Shown: positions 52,269-60,708 of the stretch, piece after piece
How the letters are laid out: every line of letters begins with the position of its first letter
Numbering within the stretch: position 1 is the first letter of the stretch
Assembly (NCBI GenBank): GCA_963795795.1
Contig: CAWCJS010000003.1
Span: forward strand, 496,001-560,000
DNA from: Palsa-504 sp963795795
GTDB lineage: Bacteria; Actinomycetota; Actinomycetes; Streptosporangiales; Streptosporangiaceae
DNA: 64,000 nucleotides
Direction of reading: 5' to 3'
The notes under the pieces: generated by a model
Database searches by the model: none
Told to the model about the DNA's origin: nothing
Seen by the model: the letters and a program-made list of their open reading frames with translations, nothing else
Program-made: the position numbers and the translations under genes

Positions 52269-53492
52269 ATGACCGCTTCGGACAAGCCGATCATGACCGT
52301 GTACTCGGCACCGTGGTGCCCGCACTGCAAGCGGGTGAAGAAGTTCCTCTCGGCCCACCAGGTGCGCTACACCCTGGTCGACATCGACACCGAGCCAGCC
52401 GCCCTCGACAGGCTCAAGGAACTGCAGAACGGCGGGCAGATCATCCCCACGGTGGTCTACGCGGACGGGACCCACGAGGTGAACCCGAGCAACGAGGCGC
52501 TGGCCCGCCGCATCGGCCTCACCGTGACCGCGGACCGGTCCGCCTACGACCTGGTCATCGTCGGAGGAGGCCCGGCCGGGCTGGCGGCCGCCATCTACGC
52601 CGCCCGGGAAGGCATCGACGCCATCGTGGTCGACGCCAGCGCGCTCGGCGGCCAGGCCGCGATCACCGACCGGGTCGACAACTACCCGGGGTTCCCGGAC
52701 GGGATCTCCGGTGCGGAGCTCACGGAGCGGTTCATCGCACAGGCCCGCCGGTACGGGGTCGAGCTCGTGTCGGCGGTGAGTGTCACCGGCGTGCAGCACG
52801 AATGCGACGACTTGCTGACCACGCTGTCCAGCGGGCAGCAGCTCACCTCGCACGCGATGATCGCCGCCACCGGGTCGACGTACAAGCTCCTCAACGTGCG
52901 CGGCGAGGACGAACTGATCGGCGCCGGCGTGCACTTCTGCGCGACCTGCGACGGCCCGTTCTACAAGGGCGCCGACGAGCTCATCGTGGTCGGCGGCGGC
53001 AATTCGGCCCTGGAGGAGGGGCTGCACCTGTCCGAGTTCGCCAAGCGGGTCCGCGTGCTGGCCCGCACCGGGCTGCACGCCTCGCCGGTCCTGGTGGACC
53101 GGGTGCGCTCCGATCCGCAGATCACCATCAACACCGGCCTGGACATCACCGAGCTCGAGGGTGATAAGGGCCGGTTCGCCGCTATCGTGGCCCGCGACCG
53201 CGACACCGGCGAGACCCATCGGTTCCCGGCCGCCGCGGCCTTCATATTCATCGGCCTTAAGCCGAACGCCGCTTTCCTGGGCGACACCGTGGAGCGGGAC
53301 GCCGGCGGGTTCCTCGTGACCAGCCCGACCATGGAGACATCCATGGCGGGCGTGTTCGCCGCGGGCGACGTGCGCTCGGGGTCGACCAAGCAGCTCGGAT
53401 CCGCGGTGGGCGACGGGATCGCCGCCTTGCTCATGGCGCGGCGGTATCTGGAAGCCCACCACCATAAGGCAGCGGCGCTGGTCGACGCCTGA
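52269..53492 (+). CDS. Thioredoxin reductase with N-terminal glutaredoxin domain
   Basis: A 407-residue fusion. Residues 1-80 are a glutaredoxin/mycoredoxin-like domain with redox pair C17-P-H-C20 (YSAPWCPHCKRVKKFL) and the TVVYADGTHEVNPSNEALA end; residues 90-400 are a low-molecular-weight thioredoxin reductase with FAD motif IVGGGPAGLAAAIYAAREG, active site C224-A-T-C227 and NADPH motif VVGGGNSALEEGL, plus VFAAGDVRSGSTKQLGSAVGDG. The fused glutaredoxin could serve as the reductase's own substrate. Regulation unknown. GTG/ATG: ATG 52269 preceded by GGGAGGGTGG. Confidence 0.9.
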   Translation: MTASDKPIMTVYSAPWCPHCKRVKKFLSAHQVRYTLVDIDTEPAALDRLKELQNGGQIIPTVVYADGTHEVNPSNEALARRIGLTVTADRSAYDLVIVGGGPAGLAAAIYAAREGIDAIVVDASALGGQAAITDRVDNYPGFPDGISGAELTERFIAQARRYGVELVSAVSVTGVQHECDDLLTTLSSGQQLTSHAMIAATGSTYKLLNVRGEDELIGAGVHFCATCDGPFYKGADELIVVGGGNSALEEGLHLSEFAKRVRVLARTGLHASPVLVDRVRSDPQITINTGLDITELEGDKGRFAAIVARDRDTGETHRFPAAAAFIFIGLKPNAAFLGDTVERDAGGFLVTSPTMETSMAGVFAAGDVRSGSTKQLGSAVGDGIAALLMARRYLEAHHHKAAALVDA

Positions 53493-53735
53493 GGCGGCGC
53501 TTAGACGGGCAGGCAGAGCCCTGATTGGTTTGTGGTGAGCGCGGTGCGGTGGACCGCGATGCTTGTGGTGCATTTCAAAGGCTGAGATTTCCTCTTCCCT
53601 GCCCGCCCGGCGGAGGGTAGGCAGGGAGTTGGCTCGGAATGGGCAGGGAGGGTCCGCACACCTGTGCGGCTAGCGCATTCAGGAGCCTCGTAACATCTAG
53701 ATCCAGACGCACCTCACCTGGAGAGGAAGCCTCAC
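53493..53735. promoter_or_regulatory. Upstream region of the protocatechuate operon
   Basis: This 243-base region separates the thioredoxin reductase from the ring-cleavage operon. It contains a hairpin (TCCCTGCC at 53596-53603 with GGCAGGGA at 53620-53627), probably the terminator of the upstream gene, and a perfect palindrome 53654-53669 (CCGCACA-CC-TGTGCGG) placed about 65-80 bases before the ligK start, a good operator position. A clear GGAGAGGAAG ribosome binding site precedes the GTG start. No regulator gene lies beside it. Confidence 0.6.
53654..53669. promoter_or_regulatory. Perfect palindrome, possible operator
   Basis: The two seven-base arms CCGCACA and TGTGCGG flank CC. The site is about 67 bases upstream of the first gene of the protocatechuate operon. 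The protein that would bind it is not encoded nearby. A plain transcription hairpin is an alternative reading. Confidence 0.5.
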
Positions 53736-54425
53736 GTGCCGCTCGTAGTTCGGAACACCCCTCGGACCGATCTGGAGGTCGTGGACGGCCTGGCTGACGC
53801 CGGGGTGGCGACGGTGCACGAGGCGCAGGGGCGTTCCGGCCTGCTCCGGGCGGATATCCGCCCCATCTTCCGTCCGGCCCGGGTGGCGGGGAACGCGCTG
53901 ACCTGCGAGGTCGCCCCAGGTGACAACTGGTCGATCCACGTGGCCGTCGAGCAGGCGCAGCCCGGCGACATCCTGGTGGTCACCCCGACGAGCCCGTGCG
54001 ACGACGGGTACGTGGGCGACCTGCTGGCCGGGAGCCTGCGGGCGCGCGGAGTCCGGGGAGTGGTCATCGACGCTGGCGTGCGGGACGTCGCGACGCTGAC
54101 CGAGATGGGCTTCCCGGTCTGGTCGAAGGCGATCTCGGCCCGGGGCACGGTGAAGGAGACGCCAGGGGACGTGCAGACCCCGATCGTCTGTGCCGGCGTG
54201 TACGTCCGGCCGGGTGACGTGGTCGTCGCCGACGATGACGGGGTCGTGGTCGTGCCGCGCGAGGAGGCGGCGACGGTGCTCAAGGCGGCGCGGGACCGGG
54301 AGGCCAATGAGGCGTCCAAGCGGCCGCGGCTGAACGCCGGTGAACTCGGCCTGGACCTGTACTCCATGCGCGACCGGCTGGCCGCGAAGGGACTGCGCTA
54401 CGTCGACTACGAGGACGCGCCGTGA
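53736..54425 (+). CDS. ligK: 4-carboxy-4-hydroxy-2-oxoadipate aldolase (RraA fold)
   Basis: A 229-residue RraA/HMG-aldolase-type protein. It would cleave 4-carboxy-4-hydroxy-2-oxoadipate (and oxaloacetate) to pyruvate plus oxaloacetate, the last step of the 4,5-pathway. Visible: TVHEAQGRSGLL, GDNWSIHVAVEQAQPGDILVV, DDGYVGDLLAGSLRARGVRGVVIDAGVRD (metal site D, R...D), and VYVRPGDVVVADDDGVVVVPRE. The GTG at 53736 has a fine ribosome binding site. The stop overlaps the next gene by four bases. RraA relatives are common, so assignment rests mainly on operon context. Confidence 0.85.
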   Translation: MPLVVRNTPRTDLEVVDGLADAGVATVHEAQGRSGLLRADIRPIFRPARVAGNALTCEVAPGDNWSIHVAVEQAQPGDILVVTPTSPCDDGYVGDLLAGSLRARGVRGVVIDAGVRDVATLTEMGFPVWSKAISARGTVKETPGDVQTPIVCAGVYVRPGDVVVADDDGVVVVPREEAATVLKAARDREANEASKRPRLNAGELGLDLYSMRDRLAAKGLRYVDYEDAP

Positions 54426-55525
54426 CCCAGACCGCCATACCCTGCGCCGTCATGCGGGGCGGGACCTCAAAAGGCCTGGTGTTCCTGGCCGGTAACCTGC
54501 CCGCGGACCAGCAGACGCGCGACGCGGTGCTGCTGGCCGCCATGGGCTCTCCGGACCCCCGGGAGATCGACGGCATGGGCGGCGCACACCCGCTGACCTC
54601 GAAGGTCGCGGTGGTGAGCGCGTCGGCCCGCGAGAACGCGGACGTCGAATACCTGTTCCTGCAGGTCTGGCCCGACCGGGCCGAGGTCTCCGACAGCCAG
54701 AACTGCGGGAACATGCTGGCCGCGGTCGGGCCGTTCGCCATCGAGCACGGGCTCGTGGCGGCGGGCGACCCGGTGACGCCGGTCCGGATCTGGATGCGCA
54801 ACACCCAGACCCTGGCCACGGCGCTGATCCAGACGCCGGGCGGGCAGGTCCGCTACGACGGGCCCGCGCGCATCGACGGCGTGCCCGGCACCCACGCACC
54901 GATCCCGATCGAGTTCGAGGACGTGGCCGGGTCCTCGTGCGGCGCGCTGCTGCCGACGGGGCACGTGACCGACGTCATCGACTCCACGACGGTGACCTGC
55001 ATCGACAACGGCATGCCGGTCGTATGCCTGGCCGCGTCCGATTTCCTGATCTCCGGGCAGGAGTCACCGGCGGAGCTGGAGGGTAACGCCGCGCTGAGGA
55101 GGCGGGTCGAGGCGATCAGGCTCGCCGCCGGGCCGCTGATGAACCTCGGGGACGTGACCGGCAAGACCGTGCCGAAGATGAGCCTGCTGTCGCCCCCGGC
55201 GCACGGCGGCGCGGTCTCGACCAGGACGTTCATCCCGCACCGGGTGCACGAGGCCATCGGGGTCCTGGGCGCGGTGTCGGTGGCCACGGCCTGCGTGCTG
55301 CCCGGATCCGTGGCGTACGAGATCGCGGTCCTCCCCGAGCAGTCCGACGGCCCGATCGACCTCGAGGTCGAGCACCCCACCGGGTTCTTCACCGTCACCA
55401 TCGAGGTCAAGCCCGGCAACGGCCTGCCGGTGGTGACCAGGTCGGCGCTGCTGCGCACCGCCCGCCTGCTCATGCGCGGGGAGGTCCTGGTGCCCTCGTC
55501 GGTCTGGGACGGGGAACCGCAGTGA
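54422..55525 (+). CDS. galD: 4-oxalomesaconate tautomerase (PrpF-like)
   Basis: A 367-residue protein of the PrpF/diaminopimelate-epimerase fold: PCAVMRGGTSKGLVFLAGNLP near the start, GMGGAHPLTSKVAVVS, SDSQNCGNMLAAVGPFAIE, and a second half with THVTDVIDSTTVTCIDNG-type strands and KMSLLSPPAHGGAVSTR. It isomerises 4-oxalomesaconate between keto and enol forms, linking the PDC lactonase product to the hydratase. Homologues are LigU (Sphingobium) and GalD (Pseudomonas). It overlaps both neighbours. Confidence 0.85.
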   Translation: MTQTAIPCAVMRGGTSKGLVFLAGNLPADQQTRDAVLLAAMGSPDPREIDGMGGAHPLTSKVAVVSASARENADVEYLFLQVWPDRAEVSDSQNCGNMLAAVGPFAIEHGLVAAGDPVTPVRIWMRNTQTLATALIQTPGGQVRYDGPARIDGVPGTHAPIPIEFEDVAGSSCGALLPTGHVTDVIDSTTVTCIDNGMPVVCLAASDFLISGQESPAELEGNAALRRRVEAIRLAAGPLMNLGDVTGKTVPKMSLLSPPAHGGAVSTRTFIPHRVHEAIGVLGAVSVATACVLPGSVAYEIAVLPEQSDGPIDLEVEHPTGFFTVTIEVKPGNGLPVVTRSALLRTARLLMRGEVLVPSSVWDGEPQ

Positions 55526-56544
55526 TGATCATCGACTGCCATGGCCATTACACGACCGCGCCGCCACAGCACGACAACTGGCGCAAGGAGCAGCTCGCGG
55601 CGTTCGGTGAGGGCCGCCCGAGCCCTGCTTACCCGGCGATCTCTGACGACGAGATCCGTGAGTCGATCGAGCAGAACCAGCTCCGCCTGCTCCGCGAGCG
55701 CGGGGCCGACCTCACGATCTTCTCGCCGCGGGCCTCGGCCATGGCCCATCACCTGGGCGACGAGCGGGTCAGCGAGGAGTGGGCGCGCGCGTGCAACGAC
55801 CTCATCGCGCGCGTCGTCGGGCTGTTCCCCGCGACGTTCGCCGGCGTGTGCCAGCTGCCGCAGTCACCAGGGGCCGGGCTGAAGTCGTCCGTCGCCGAGC
55901 TGGAACGCTGTGTCCTGGAGCTCGGGTTCGTCGGGTGCAACCTCAACCCCGACCCGAGCGGCGGCAGATGGACCTCTCCGCCGCTCACCGACCCGTACTG
56001 GTACCCGATCTACGAAAAGATGATCGAGCTCGACGTGCCCGCCATGGTGCACGTCTCGAGCAGCTCCAATCCCGTCTTCCACGCGACTGGGGCGCACTAC
56101 ATCAACGCGGACACCACGGCATTCATGCAGTTCATTCAGGGGGACCTGTTCGGAGCGTTCCCTGAGCTGCGCCTGATTATCCCGCACGGCGGGGGAGCCG
56201 TCCCCTACCACTGGGGTCGCTACCGCGGGCTGGCCGACATGCTGGGCAAGCCGCCGCTGAGCGAGCACGTCATGCGCAACGTGTTCTTCGACACCTGCGT
56301 GTACCACCAGCCGGGGATCGACCTGCTCTTCGAGGTCATCGACGTGGGCAACGTCCTATTCGGGTCCGAGATGGTCGGCGCCGTCCGCGGCATCGACCCG
56401 CAGACCGGCCAGTATTTCGACGACACCAAGCGGTACGTGGACGCGGCCGGCCTGGCCTCCTCCGACGCGGAACTGGTGTACTCGGGTAACGCCCGGCGGG
56501 TATACCCGCGTCTCGACCACGCCCTGCGCGCCCAAGGACGGTAA
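55522..56544 (+). CDS. ligJ: 4-oxalomesaconate hydratase (amidohydrolase fold)
   Basis: A 340-residue amidohydrolase-2-type protein. Metal-binding H-x-H in IIDCHGHYTT, then SPRASAMAHHLGDE, PHGGGAVPYHWGRYRG and LFGSEMVGAVRGIDPQTG are characteristic of LigJ. It hydrates 4-oxalomesaconate to 4-carboxy-4-hydroxy-2-oxoadipate. The start is the GTG overlapping the upstream stop (GTGATG); the ATG three bases later is equally plausible. The next gene starts directly after the stop. Confidence 0.88.
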   Translation: MMIIDCHGHYTTAPPQHDNWRKEQLAAFGEGRPSPAYPAISDDEIRESIEQNQLRLLRERGADLTIFSPRASAMAHHLGDERVSEEWARACNDLIARVVGLFPATFAGVCQLPQSPGAGLKSSVAELERCVLELGFVGCNLNPDPSGGRWTSPPLTDPYWYPIYEKMIELDVPAMVHVSSSSNPVFHATGAHYINADTTAFMQFIQGDLFGAFPELRLIIPHGGGAVPYHWGRYRGLADMLGKPPLSEHVMRNVFFDTCVYHQPGIDLLFEVIDVGNVLFGSEMVGAVRGIDPQTGQYFDDTKRYVDAAGLASSDAELVYSGNARRVYPRLDHALRAQGR

Positions 56545-57450
56545 ATGGCGGCCACCTTCACCCCCGACGCCGACTGGCTTGCGTTCGACCCGAACCCCAG
56601 CAAGCCGAGCTTCGTCCCGCCCCCGGGCGCGGTCGACGCCCACTGCCACGTGTTCGGGCCCGGCGACGTCTTCCCGTACGCCCCGGAGCGGAAGTACACG
56701 CCGACCGACGCGGGCAAGGAGGAGCTGTTCGCGCGGCGCGACTTCCTGGGCTTCGAGCGCAACGTGATCGTCCAGGGGACCTGTCACGGCGCCGACAACC
56801 GCGCCCTGGCCGACGCGCTGCTCGCGGCGGGCGGGCGGGCCCGCGGCGTGGCGACGATCCGCCCCGGCATCTCCCGGGCCGAGCTGGCCGACCTGCACGC
56901 CGCCGGGGTCCGCGGGATCCGCTTCAACTTCGTCAAGCGCCTGGTAGACCCCAAACCGGATGAGTACTACCGCGCCCTGACCGACCTGGTGGCCGAGTTC
57001 GGCTGGCATATCGTGGTCTACTTCGAGGCCCCCGACCTGGCCGAGCGCTGGCAGTTGTTCACGACCCTGCCGACGGTCGTCGTCGTCGACCACATGGGCC
57101 GGCCCGACGTGTCACAGCCGTGGGACGGGCCGGGCTTCGCCTTGTTCACGCGTTTCATGCGCGAGAACGAGAACGTCTGGTCCAAGGTGAGCGGGGCGGA
57201 ACGGCTGTCCGTGTCCGGGCCGCCGGGATATGACGATTTCATCCCGTTCGCGCGCCACGTCGTCGAGCTGTTCCCCTACCGCGTCCTGTGGGGAACGGAC
57301 TGGCCGCACCCGAACATGAAGAGCCACATGCCCGATGACGGAGCCCTCGTCGACCTCATCCCGCGGATCGCCCCGACCGAGGATCTGCAGCGCCGGCTAC
57401 TCGTCGACAACCCGCAGCATCTGTACTGGGAGAACTGGGAGGCGCGATGA
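56545..57450 (+). CDS. ligI: 2-pyrone-4,6-dicarboxylate lactonase
   Basis: A 301-residue amidohydrolase-fold enzyme that opens the PDC lactone to 4-oxalomesaconate. Motifs: AVDAHCHVFGPGDVFPYAPERKYTP (H-x-H), ERNVIVQGTCHGADNRALADAL, VRGIRFNFVKRL, VVVDHMGRPD and LWGTDWPHPNMKSHMPDDGALVDLI (the catalytic Asp is in GTDWPHPN). This set is typical of LigI. It shares four bases with the next gene. Confidence 0.9.
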   Translation: MAATFTPDADWLAFDPNPSKPSFVPPPGAVDAHCHVFGPGDVFPYAPERKYTPTDAGKEELFARRDFLGFERNVIVQGTCHGADNRALADALLAAGGRARGVATIRPGISRAELADLHAAGVRGIRFNFVKRLVDPKPDEYYRALTDLVAEFGWHIVVYFEAPDLAERWQLFTTLPTVVVVDHMGRPDVSQPWDGPGFALFTRFMRENENVWSKVSGAERLSVSGPPGYDDFIPFARHVVELFPYRVLWGTDWPHPNMKSHMPDDGALVDLIPRIAPTEDLQRRLLVDNPQHLYWENWEAR

Positions 57451-57839
57451 CGGAGTACACGTCGGAGTTTGATGACATCCCCGGTACGCGGGTGTTCACG
57501 GCGCAGCGGGCCAAGCAGGGGTATCAGCTGAACCAGTTCTGCATGAGCCTGATGAAGGCGCCGAACCGGGAGCGGTTCAAGGCCGATGAGCGGGCCTACC
57601 TGGATGAGTGGCCGATGAGCGAGGCGCAGAAGCAGGCCGTCCTGGCCCGTGACTACAACGCCATGCTGGAACAGGGCGGGAACATCTACTTCCTGGCCAA
57701 GATCTTCGCCACCGACGGGCTGAGCTACCTGCAGGCGGTCTCGACGATGACCGGGATGCCGATCGAGGAGTACCAGCAGATGATGCTCTCGGGCGGCCGG
57801 TCGCCGGAGGGGTGGCGTTCGGTGAAGGACGGGACCTGA
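57447..57839 (+). CDS. ligA: Protocatechuate 4,5-dioxygenase alpha subunit
   Basis: A 130-residue LigA-type small helical subunit, with QRAKQGYQLNQFCMSLMKAPNRERFKADERAYLDEW and MLEQGGNIYFLAKIFATDGLSYLQAVSTMTGMP. It covers the active site of LigB and is needed for activity. In some organisms the two subunits are fused; here they are separate with one base between stop and start. Confidence 0.92.
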   Translation: MTEYTSEFDDIPGTRVFTAQRAKQGYQLNQFCMSLMKAPNRERFKADERAYLDEWPMSEAQKQAVLARDYNAMLEQGGNIYFLAKIFATDGLSYLQAVSTMTGMPIEEYQQMMLSGGRSPEGWRSVKDGT

Positions 57840-57840
57840 G

Positions 57841-58704
57841 ATGGCGCGGATCACGGCGGGGCTGACCACCAGCCATATCCCGGCCATCGGCGCCGCGATC
57901 GACCTGGGCAAGACGGGCGAGCCGTACTGGCAGCCGCTGTTCGCGGGGTATGAGTGGACGAAGGCGTGGGCCGCATCCGAGGTCCCGGACGTGGTGATCC
58001 TGGTCTACAACGATCACGCGTCGGCGTTCACGCCGGAGTTCGTGCCGACGTTCGCCCTCGGGTGCGCGGAGGAGTTCCCCCCGGCCGATGAGGGGTACGG
58101 GCCGCGGCCGGTGCCGGTCGTGCAGGGTCATGCGGAGCTGGCCGCGCACCTGGCGCAGGCGCTGATCCTGGACGAGTTCGACCTGACCTTGCTGTACCGG
58201 CTGGACGTGGATCACGGCCTGACCGTGCCGCTGTCGCTGGTGTACGGGCAGCCGGATGCGTGGCCGGTGCGGGTGATCCCGCTGGCGGTGAACGTGGTGC
58301 AGTACCCGCCGCCGACCGGGCACCGGTGCTACATGCTGGGCCAGGCGATCCGCCGGGCGGTGCACAGCTTCCCGCAGGATCTGTCGGTGCAGGTGTGGGG
58401 GACCGGAGGGATGAGTCACCAGCTGCAGGGGCCGCGGGCGGGGTTTATCAACTCCGAGTTCGATAACGCGTTCTTCGACCGGCTGGTCGACGAACCGGAC
58501 GACCTGGCGCTGGTGCCGCACCTGGAGTACGTGCGGGAGGCGGGGTCGGAGGGGATCGAGCTGGTTATGCAGCTGATCATGCGGGGCGCCATGGGCCCCA
58601 AGGTCGAGGAACTGCACCGGTTCTACCACGTCCCCGGGTCGAACACCGCGGTCGGGCACCTAGTGGTCCGGCCGGTTGAGGACATGGACCAGGAAGGGGA
58701 CTGA
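57841..58704 (+). CDS. ligB: Protocatechuate 4,5-dioxygenase beta subunit
   Basis: A 287-residue type II extradiol (Fe(II)) dioxygenase. Iron and catalytic residues can be placed: H12 in GLTTSHIPAIGAA, H59 in YNDHASAF and the catalytic histidine in GTGGMSHQLQGPRAGFIN, with a C-terminal acidic residue in EGIELVMQ as probable third ligand. It opens protocatechuate between C4 and C5 to 4-carboxy-2-hydroxymuconate-6-semialdehyde. Stop-start spacing to ligA is one base. Confidence 0.93.
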   Translation: MARITAGLTTSHIPAIGAAIDLGKTGEPYWQPLFAGYEWTKAWAASEVPDVVILVYNDHASAFTPEFVPTFALGCAEEFPPADEGYGPRPVPVVQGHAELAAHLAQALILDEFDLTLLYRLDVDHGLTVPLSLVYGQPDAWPVRVIPLAVNVVQYPPPTGHRCYMLGQAIRRAVHSFPQDLSVQVWGTGGMSHQLQGPRAGFINSEFDNAFFDRLVDEPDDLALVPHLEYVREAGSEGIELVMQLIMRGAMGPKVEELHRFYHVPGSNTAVGHLVVRPVEDMDQEGD

Positions 58705-58709
58705 CGGCG

Positions 58710-59660
58710 ATGCGGATCGCACTGGCCGGGGCGGGTGCCTTCGGGATCAGGCACCTGGACGCCCTGGCGCTCATCGACGGGGTCACCGTGACGTCGGTGG
58801 TCAGCCGTCGGCTGGAGCAGGCCGAGCAGGTGGCGGAGAAGTACGGCGCCGTCCACGCCTCGACCAACCTGGATGATGCTCTCGCTCGGGACGACGTCGA
58901 CGCGGTGATCTTGTGCACCCCGACCCAGCTGCACGCGGCCCAGGCCATCGACGCCATGCGGGCGGGTAAGCACGTCCAGGTCGAGATCCCGCTGGCGGAC
59001 AGCTGGGCGGAGGCGCAGGCCGTGGACCGGGTGCAGCGGGAGACCGGCCTGACCTGCATGGTCGGGCACACCAGAAGGTTCAACCCGTCGCACCAGTGGA
59101 TCCACCGCCGCGTCGCCGCGGGCGAGCTGTCGGTCCAGCAGATGGACGTCCAGACCTACTTCTTCCGCCGCACCAACACCAACGCGCTGGGCCAGCCGCG
59201 CAGCTGGACCGACCACCTGCTGTGGCACCACGCCGCGCACACCGTGGACCTGTTCCAGTACCAGACCGGCGAGCAGGTCAGCCTGGCCCACGCGATCCAG
59301 GGGCCGGTGAATCCTGACCTGGGCATCGCGATGGACATGTCCATCCAGCTCCGCACCCCGGCGGGGCGGATCTGCACGCTGTCGCTGAGCTTTAACAACG
59401 ACGGGCCGCTGGGCAGCTTCTTCCGCTACATCTGCGATAACGGCACCTATATCGCCCGGTACGACGACCTGGTCACCGGCCGCGAGGAACCCATCGACGT
59501 CTCCGCCGTCGACGTCTCCACCAACGGCATCGAACTGCAAGACCGCGAGTTCATCGCCGCGATCCGCGAAGGCCGCGAACCCAACTCCAGCGTCGCCGAC
59601 GTCCTGTCCTGCTACCGCCTCCTCGGCGAACTGGAAACCGAACTCGCCGGCCAGCCGTAG
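58710..59660 (+). CDS. ligC: 4-carboxy-2-hydroxymuconate-6-semialdehyde dehydrogenase
   Basis: A 316-residue Gfo/Idh/MocA-fold NADP-dependent dehydrogenase: RIALAGAGAFGIRHLDAL at the start, CTPTQLHAAQAIDAMRAGKHVQVEIPLADS (Glu-Ile-Pro in place of Glu-Lys-Pro, as in LigC) and the QTYFFRRTNTNALGQPRSWTDHLLWHHAAHTVDLF signature shared with LigC. It oxidises the ring-fission product to 2-pyrone-4,6-dicarboxylate. Five bases follow the dioxygenase gene. The stop is close to the converging ABC permease gene. Confidence 0.9.
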   Translation: MRIALAGAGAFGIRHLDALALIDGVTVTSVVSRRLEQAEQVAEKYGAVHASTNLDDALARDDVDAVILCTPTQLHAAQAIDAMRAGKHVQVEIPLADSWAEAQAVDRVQRETGLTCMVGHTRRFNPSHQWIHRRVAAGELSVQQMDVQTYFFRRTNTNALGQPRSWTDHLLWHHAAHTVDLFQYQTGEQVSLAHAIQGPVNPDLGIAMDMSIQLRTPAGRICTLSLSFNNDGPLGSFFRYICDNGTYIARYDDLVTGREEPIDVSAVDVSTNGIELQDREFIAAIREGREPNSSVADVLSCYRLLGELETELAGQP

Positions 59661-59661
59661 T

Positions 59662-60708
59662 TCATTTGCGCACCACTTCGACGGTTACCTGGCGGAACGA
59701 ATGGAGGTGCGGGAGGTGTAGTTCCTCCGAGCGGCGGCGGCGGATCTGCCAGAGGCAGGCTCCGGCCAAGATGACGGCCAGACCGAGGAAGATCGCCGTT
59801 TCGTACCACTGAAAGGCCCAGTAGCGGCTGGCGGGCTGATACGTCACGGACTGCTGGAGGTGGAGCCTGGCGATGTAGGCGTCGCACGCCTGGCCGGAGC
59901 CCGTCGTGCAAGCCTGCGTAGCCGGTTCGCTGGAGGCCAGCTGGCCGGCCGGGGTGACGATCTGGCTGGAGTAAACCCAGGCGCCAGGTATGTTCGGGGG
60001 CTCGATCACTTGCAGGCGGCCGTTCCCCGTCACCCCGGTTTCCTGGAGTGCTCCGATGTTGAGCGGCGAGGTGGTGTGGACCGGCGTGATGAGCCGGGGC
60101 CGTATCCAAAGGCCCATGACGACCTGGACAGCGGCGAAGACGGCCAGCGTGATGGCCATGGCGGGCACGGTGCGGCGGATGAGCAACCCGGCGGTGACGC
60201 CGAGGGCGAAGGCGAAGGCAGCGTATCCGAGGGGGGTGATGTCCCGCTGGGTGAATACGCCCCACGGGTCCATGAAGGCCTTGTCGATCGGGCTGGACCA
60301 CCAGGTCACCATGAGGCTGAGCAGCCCGGCGGCGGCCACGCTGGCCAGGCCGGCGACACCTAGCTTGATGGCCAGCCAGCGCGTGGGGGTGACGTCCTGG
60401 GTCCACGCGAGGCGGAAGGTGCCGGTTTCGAATTCACGGGCGATGAGGGGCGCCCCCCAGAACATCCCGATGAGGGCCGGGGCGGCCAGGAGGACAAGCT
60501 TCACGAAGGACTGCAGGGAGCCGTCATTGTTGGCGAACGCGTTCATGGCCGCTGCGCAGTCGCCGCGGGCCCTGCAGGCGGCGGCGGTCGTATCGTAGAG
60601 GCGGGCGAGATGCCAGCCGGTCACCGCCAGGACGACGGCCAGGACGGCCAGCGCTGCGAAGACGACCGCGGCCTGCGCGCGGAACCGGAGCCAGGTGAAC
60701 CGGATCAT
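59662..60708 (-). CDS. ABC-2-type membrane permease
   Basis: A 348-residue permease with about six transmembrane segments, beginning MIRFTWLRFRAQAAVVFAAL. Helical segments include LVLLAAPALIGMFWGAPLI, FAFALGVTAGLLI and AIFLGLAVILAGACLWQI. A large extracellular loop lies between residues about 215 and 300. It forms a pair with the upstream ATPase, which overlaps by four bases. Typical of GntR/YtrA-linked ABC transporters in actinomycetes; cargo unknown. Confidence 0.84.
   Translation of the reverse strand: MIRFTWLRFRAQAAVVFAALAVLAVVLAVTGWHLARLYDTTAAACRARGDCAAAMNAFANNDGSLQSFVKLVLLAAPALIGMFWGAPLIAREFETGTFRLAWTQDVTPTRWLAIKLGVAGLASVAAAGLLSLMVTWWSSPIDKAFMDPWGVFTQRDITPLGYAAFAFALGVTAGLLIRRTVPAMAITLAVFAAVQVVMGLWIRPRLITPVHTTSPLNIGALQETGVTGNGRLQVIEPPNIPGAWVYSSQIVTPAGQLASSEPATQACTTGSGQACDAYIARLHLQQSVTYQPASRYWAFQWYETAIFLGLAVILAGACLWQIRRRRSEELHLPHLHSFRQVTVEVVRK

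Noticed and set aside
51102..53573. 823-residue minus-strand ORF
   Set aside because: Only residues after the ATG at 52154 (topoisomerase IB) resemble a protein; the rest is antisense to the TrxR gene.
53593..53650. CRISPR-like or iterated GGGCAGG repeats
   Set aside because: Only short degenerate repeats of one motif; no regular spacers.
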